Shown here: piece after piece, positions 41,041 through 43,169 of the stretch | How positions within the stretch are numbered: position 1 is the first letter of the stretch | Layout: every line of letters starts with the position of its first letter | Assembly: GCF_002087295.1 (NCBI RefSeq) | Contig: NZ_MWVI01000003.1 | Coordinates: 1 to 43,169 of the forward strand | Reading direction: 5' to 3' | Length of the DNA stretch: 43,169 nucleotides | DNA from: Vreelandella lionensis | Lineage (GTDB): Bacteria > Pseudomonadota > Gammaproteobacteria > Pseudomonadales > Halomonadaceae | Made by a program: the position numbers and the translations under genes | Notes under the pieces: model-generated | What the model was told of the DNA's origin: nothing | Database searches by the model: none | The model's input: the letters and a program-made list of their open reading frames with translations, nothing else

Positions 41041-42143
41041 CTAAGCGGCTGAAATGTCTCCCGCATTGGATGTTGCTTTTTCAAGCTGATGATCCAATTC
41101 GCCTTCATTAAGTATCATGGAACCTTCTGCATCTGTCTTCATCACAGGCACCCCGTTCTCATCCATGACCATCTCACCTTCAACTTCCTTCACTTTGAAT
41201 ATCGGTGTGGTAATAAGATCCACCAGAATACTTGCTAACGCATAACCATTTTCAATGGTTCGCATAATATTGTCATTGAGCTTGCCCAACTCTTGAGACA
41301 CATTGAGGTTCTGGTTTTTGATGTCCTGAAGGTGGCTGTCAATTTCCTTGAGCTGATCGAAATATAAATTGAACTGATTGTTGATAGAAGTCAAAGAGCC
41401 ACTGATCTTGCTTACATACAACGTTGTGCGGCTAAGATGCGCAACGGCCTGCTCTAACTTCTCAATCGATTCATTGACCTCTCTGTTCGCTTTGTGAGCA
41501 TTCCTAAGAGCTTCTTCGCCATGGCTATTATAAGCCCAACCTGCAATAGCCAAGACCGGACCAGCAACAGCGGCTCCGAGAATGGCGGTACCACCTGCCA
41601 TGCCCAACCCACCTGTGGCTAGAGAGCCACCACCTATGGCTGCCAAGGTTGCGTTTGTCGCGGCGGCTCCAGCGAGTGATCATATCGCGGTGCCCGTAGA
41701 AGCAGCCCCCAGAGCCATTACTCCACCGTAGACTGCAAATCCGGCTGCTACACCAGCGGAGCCTGCACCTGCCAACTGTTCCCAGCACACCAACAGCGGT
41801 GTAGCTGTACTCTTCAATTTCTTTGGAGCTTATGCTTGGGAATATTAACCTTCAGCTTTTTCTCGCGGCCCGCATTTATTTGCTGCTGGAGTTTATCAGC
41901 CAAAACCTTGAACTCACCGATACGCTGACCAATCTCAAGCTCTTGTTTGCCAAGCACCTCAAGTGCCATAGTGGTCGCGCGCTCGTGCTCGTCAAACACC
42001 TCTCGCTTTTCATCGTAGCGCTGCTTGGCATCGGTCACGATCTTATCGGCTTCTGAGTGACTCTGATAACCATCGTAGCCTTTCTTTGCGCCATAGGCAG
42101 CGCTGGCCAAGGCTGCTCCAGCAAGAATGAAGGGAAGCGGCAT
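41041..42143 (-). CDS. Coiled-coil protein with long glycine-rich hydrophobic centre, first gene of island module (two frameshifts, one stop)
   Basis: About 366 aa restored; I do not recognise a named family. A hydrophobic N-terminus (PFILAGAALASAAYG) leads to a coiled coil (about 25-105). About 95 residues rich in Gly and Ala follow (GVAAGFAVYGGVMALGAA, LATGGLGMAGGTAILGAAV), then a second coiled coil (EKLEQAVAHLS through ENGYALAS) and an acidic tail. Lesions: a surplus A near 41828 (restoring VNIPSISSKEIEEYSYTAV), an indel near 41775, and TGA at 41680-41682 where Ser is expected. ATG 42143 has AAGGAA upstream. The layout recalls alpha-helical pore formers, by analogy only. Confidence 0.7.
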
Positions 42144-42170
42144 AGAATTTCCTTATGATTAATTATGAAA

Positions 42171-42192
42171 ATTGCAGTCTGTGTACTGCAAT
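42171..42192. promoter_or_regulatory. Perfect inverted repeat upstream of the island module
   Basis: ATTGCAGT-N6-ACTGCAAT, 28 bp upstream of the first module gene. Symmetry and position fit an operator for a dimeric repressor controlling the three-gene transcript. Confidence 0.55.
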
Positions 42193-42660
42193 ACAGTTCC
42201 TATTTTTTCAGCTAGGTGCCATATAAAAAACTAAACAGTCGGCCCAAGTGATTAGACTGCCCTTGTGCGCTCAACCGCTGCTCTGGTTGTACTTATCTCC
42301 TTGCTCAATATGACAAATATAACTTAATGTCGGTCGATTTCAGCAATACTTGAAGAAAATTTCAAGTTTATTAGGCTATGTGGGCTCAACCTGAAATGAA
42401 GGCGACACATTTCTCATCAGTAGACAGAGTCGACTGTACAAGTGCTAATCTCCTGTGATGTAGGCACATGCCCGAAACTAGTAACTGCTTAAACAATGGA
42501 CAGGATTATCTATCTGCCATGCGACAAAAAATGTCGCACTGCGCTTAATTAAATACCGCAGCTATTTGACGTGCCAAGAAGAAGCCAAAAAATTTCGGCC
42601 TATATCACTCCTATGCATCCACCCCACTGGAAACTTTTTCCTCTGCATAGGAGCTTCAAT
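42193..42660. other. AT-rich intergenic region with a hairpin
   Basis: About 470 bp with no convincing gene between the module (minus) and the zinc-knuckle gene (plus). It must hold the divergent promoters, though no strong -35/-10 pair stands out. A perfect hairpin TGCGACA-AAAAA-TGTCGCA lies at 42520-42538, either a terminator-like structure or an operator. Confidence 0.5.
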
Positions 42661-43000
42661 ATGCCCCCACCCTGTAAACGTTGTGCATCAACGCGCATGC
42701 TGAACCTGGAGACTGCCCAACGCGTGAGCGTGGTGGGCAGCACCTTGATCGGCGGTGCTATTGGCGCATGGAGAGCGACAGCCATCACCGGCCCACCGCC
42801 GCCAACTGTGACTCGCTTTCCATTGGCAAAACTGCCTGCCGCCATGATGGGGGCCGTGGCCGGTGGTCCAAACCGGCTCGCGCATCGCCACCTCATTGTT
42901 TAAGCAGTGGCTGCCAGTAGGTAGCGGGACACCATGGTTATGCTTGTCTTGCGGCTGCACCTACCGCGACGTCTATCCGCCTTTAGCACCTAACGCTTAG
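42661..43000 (+). CDS. Small zinc-ribbon/glycine-zipper protein (frameshifted)
   Basis: About 112 aa. The N-terminal CKRC and C-terminal CLSCGC could form one zinc ribbon. Between them is a glycine-spaced hydrophobic segment (STLIGGAIGAW and AAMMGAVAG). A surplus G near 42865 breaks the frame; removing it gives VQTGSRIATSLFKQWLP and the ending YRDVYPPLAPNA to TAG 42998-43000. ATG 42661 follows AGGAGC. Small proteins with this layout are common on mobile DNA; the function is unknown. Confidence 0.65.
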
Positions 43001-43010
43001 CCCATCGTTG

Positions 43011-43080
43011 TTCGCCCTGTGTGGGGCGAATGATCCGCTTATTCACTTTCTCGCGCTGGCCTTTGGTCGGCGCTTTTTTT
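43011..43080 (+). terminator. Two hairpins, the second a Rho-independent terminator
   Basis: TTCGCCC-TGTGTG-GGGCGAA at 43011-43030. A second stem, GCGCTGGCC with GGTCGGCGC (43053-43073, two G-T pairs, TTT loop), is followed by seven Ts. It ends the zinc-ribbon transcript. Confidence 0.8.
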
Positions 43081-43098
43081 ATGTCTGGAGAATGACTC

Positions 43099-43169
43099 AT
43101 GGCACATCTCGTTGTACAAATGGCTTACGTTGGCGATACCCCTTGACATGGCATGGGGCAGCAACTGTC
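43099..43169 (+). CDS. Start of an unidentified gene cut by the window end
   Basis: ATG 43099 has TGGAGAATG upstream and reads MAHLVVQMAYVGDTP before an in-frame TGA at 43144-43146. Given the indel rate elsewhere, the stop may be an artefact. Too little remains to identify it. Confidence 0.3.

Noticed and set aside
17380..41682. In-frame TGA codons in glmU, the cysteine-cluster gene and the first module gene as possible TGA recoding or selenocysteine
   Set aside because: TGA is used as a normal stop by mnmG, rsmG and others here. The replaced residues differ (aromatic, Gly, Ser), no SECIS-like context was seen, and single-base errors explain all three.
37299..43118. Shared 10-mer TCGTTGTACA at 37299-37308 and 43109-43118 as attL/attR cores
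   Set aside because: Only 10 bp match and the flanks diverge. The second copy lies at a probable gene start, and a chance match found by eye is likely.
37489..43169. CRISPR array, rRNA or tRNA in the island
   Set aside because: No regularly spaced repeats with unique spacers and no tRNA-like CCA arm or rRNA sequence were seen.

Overview
The window looks like the origin-proximal chromosome of a halophilic gammaproteobacterium, most likely Halomonadaceae (Halomonas or a close relative). The basis is the gene order mnmG-rsmG-parA-parB-atpIBEFHAGDC, an NhaD-type Na+/H+ antiporter, a Crc-like gene divergent from pyrE, and proteins rich in acidic residues. The genus is an inference; family-level placement is fairly secure.

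Layout. 1-330: non-coding, AT-rich, with several DnaA-box-like 9-mers, a candidate oriC. 384-4700: mnmG, rsmG, parA, parB. 4783-12015: the complete F1Fo ATP synthase operon with a clear promoter and terminator. 12076-21712: mgtE, a convergent CDF efflux gene, uppP, apbE, glmU, glmS, nhaD. 21850-28958: a CBS-domain gene and a seven-gene minus-strand operon (thermostable-hemolysin/GNAT-like protein, acyl-AMP ligase, haem-oxygenase-like putative diiron enzyme, SDR, secreted TPR protein, response regulator, histidine kinase). PmrA/QseB-like direct repeats precede it. 29072-37260: GNAT, di-haem cytochrome c, rep, trmL, pyrE, crc-like, rph, yicC. From 37489 to the window end: a genomic island that looks poorer in G+C. 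It holds a tyrosine integrase, two related small zinc-knuckle proteins, and a three-gene minus-strand module: a coiled-coil/glycine-rich hydrophobic protein, a membrane-anchored HNH-like protein and a YkgJ-type cysteine-cluster protein. I do not recognise this module as a named system; it is the best candidate for something undescribed.

A dominant feature is that about 25 genes, including essential ones (atpD, atpG, glmU, glmS, rsmG), carry single-base indels or in-frame stops, often in homopolymers. The conserved protein resumes in another frame or after the stop. The most economical reading is sequencing or assembly error, so I annotate these as single full-length genes and state where the break lies.

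How the genes work together. mnmG/rsmG (RNA modification), parAB (segregation) and atp (energy) form the usual oriC neighbourhood. glmU/glmS supply UDP-GlcNAc and uppP recycles its lipid carrier. The 22.6-29.0 kb operon reads as a self-regulated pathway that would activate and modify an acyl or carboxylic substrate. The island cargo looks like a membrane-acting conflict module, which is inference from architecture and context only.
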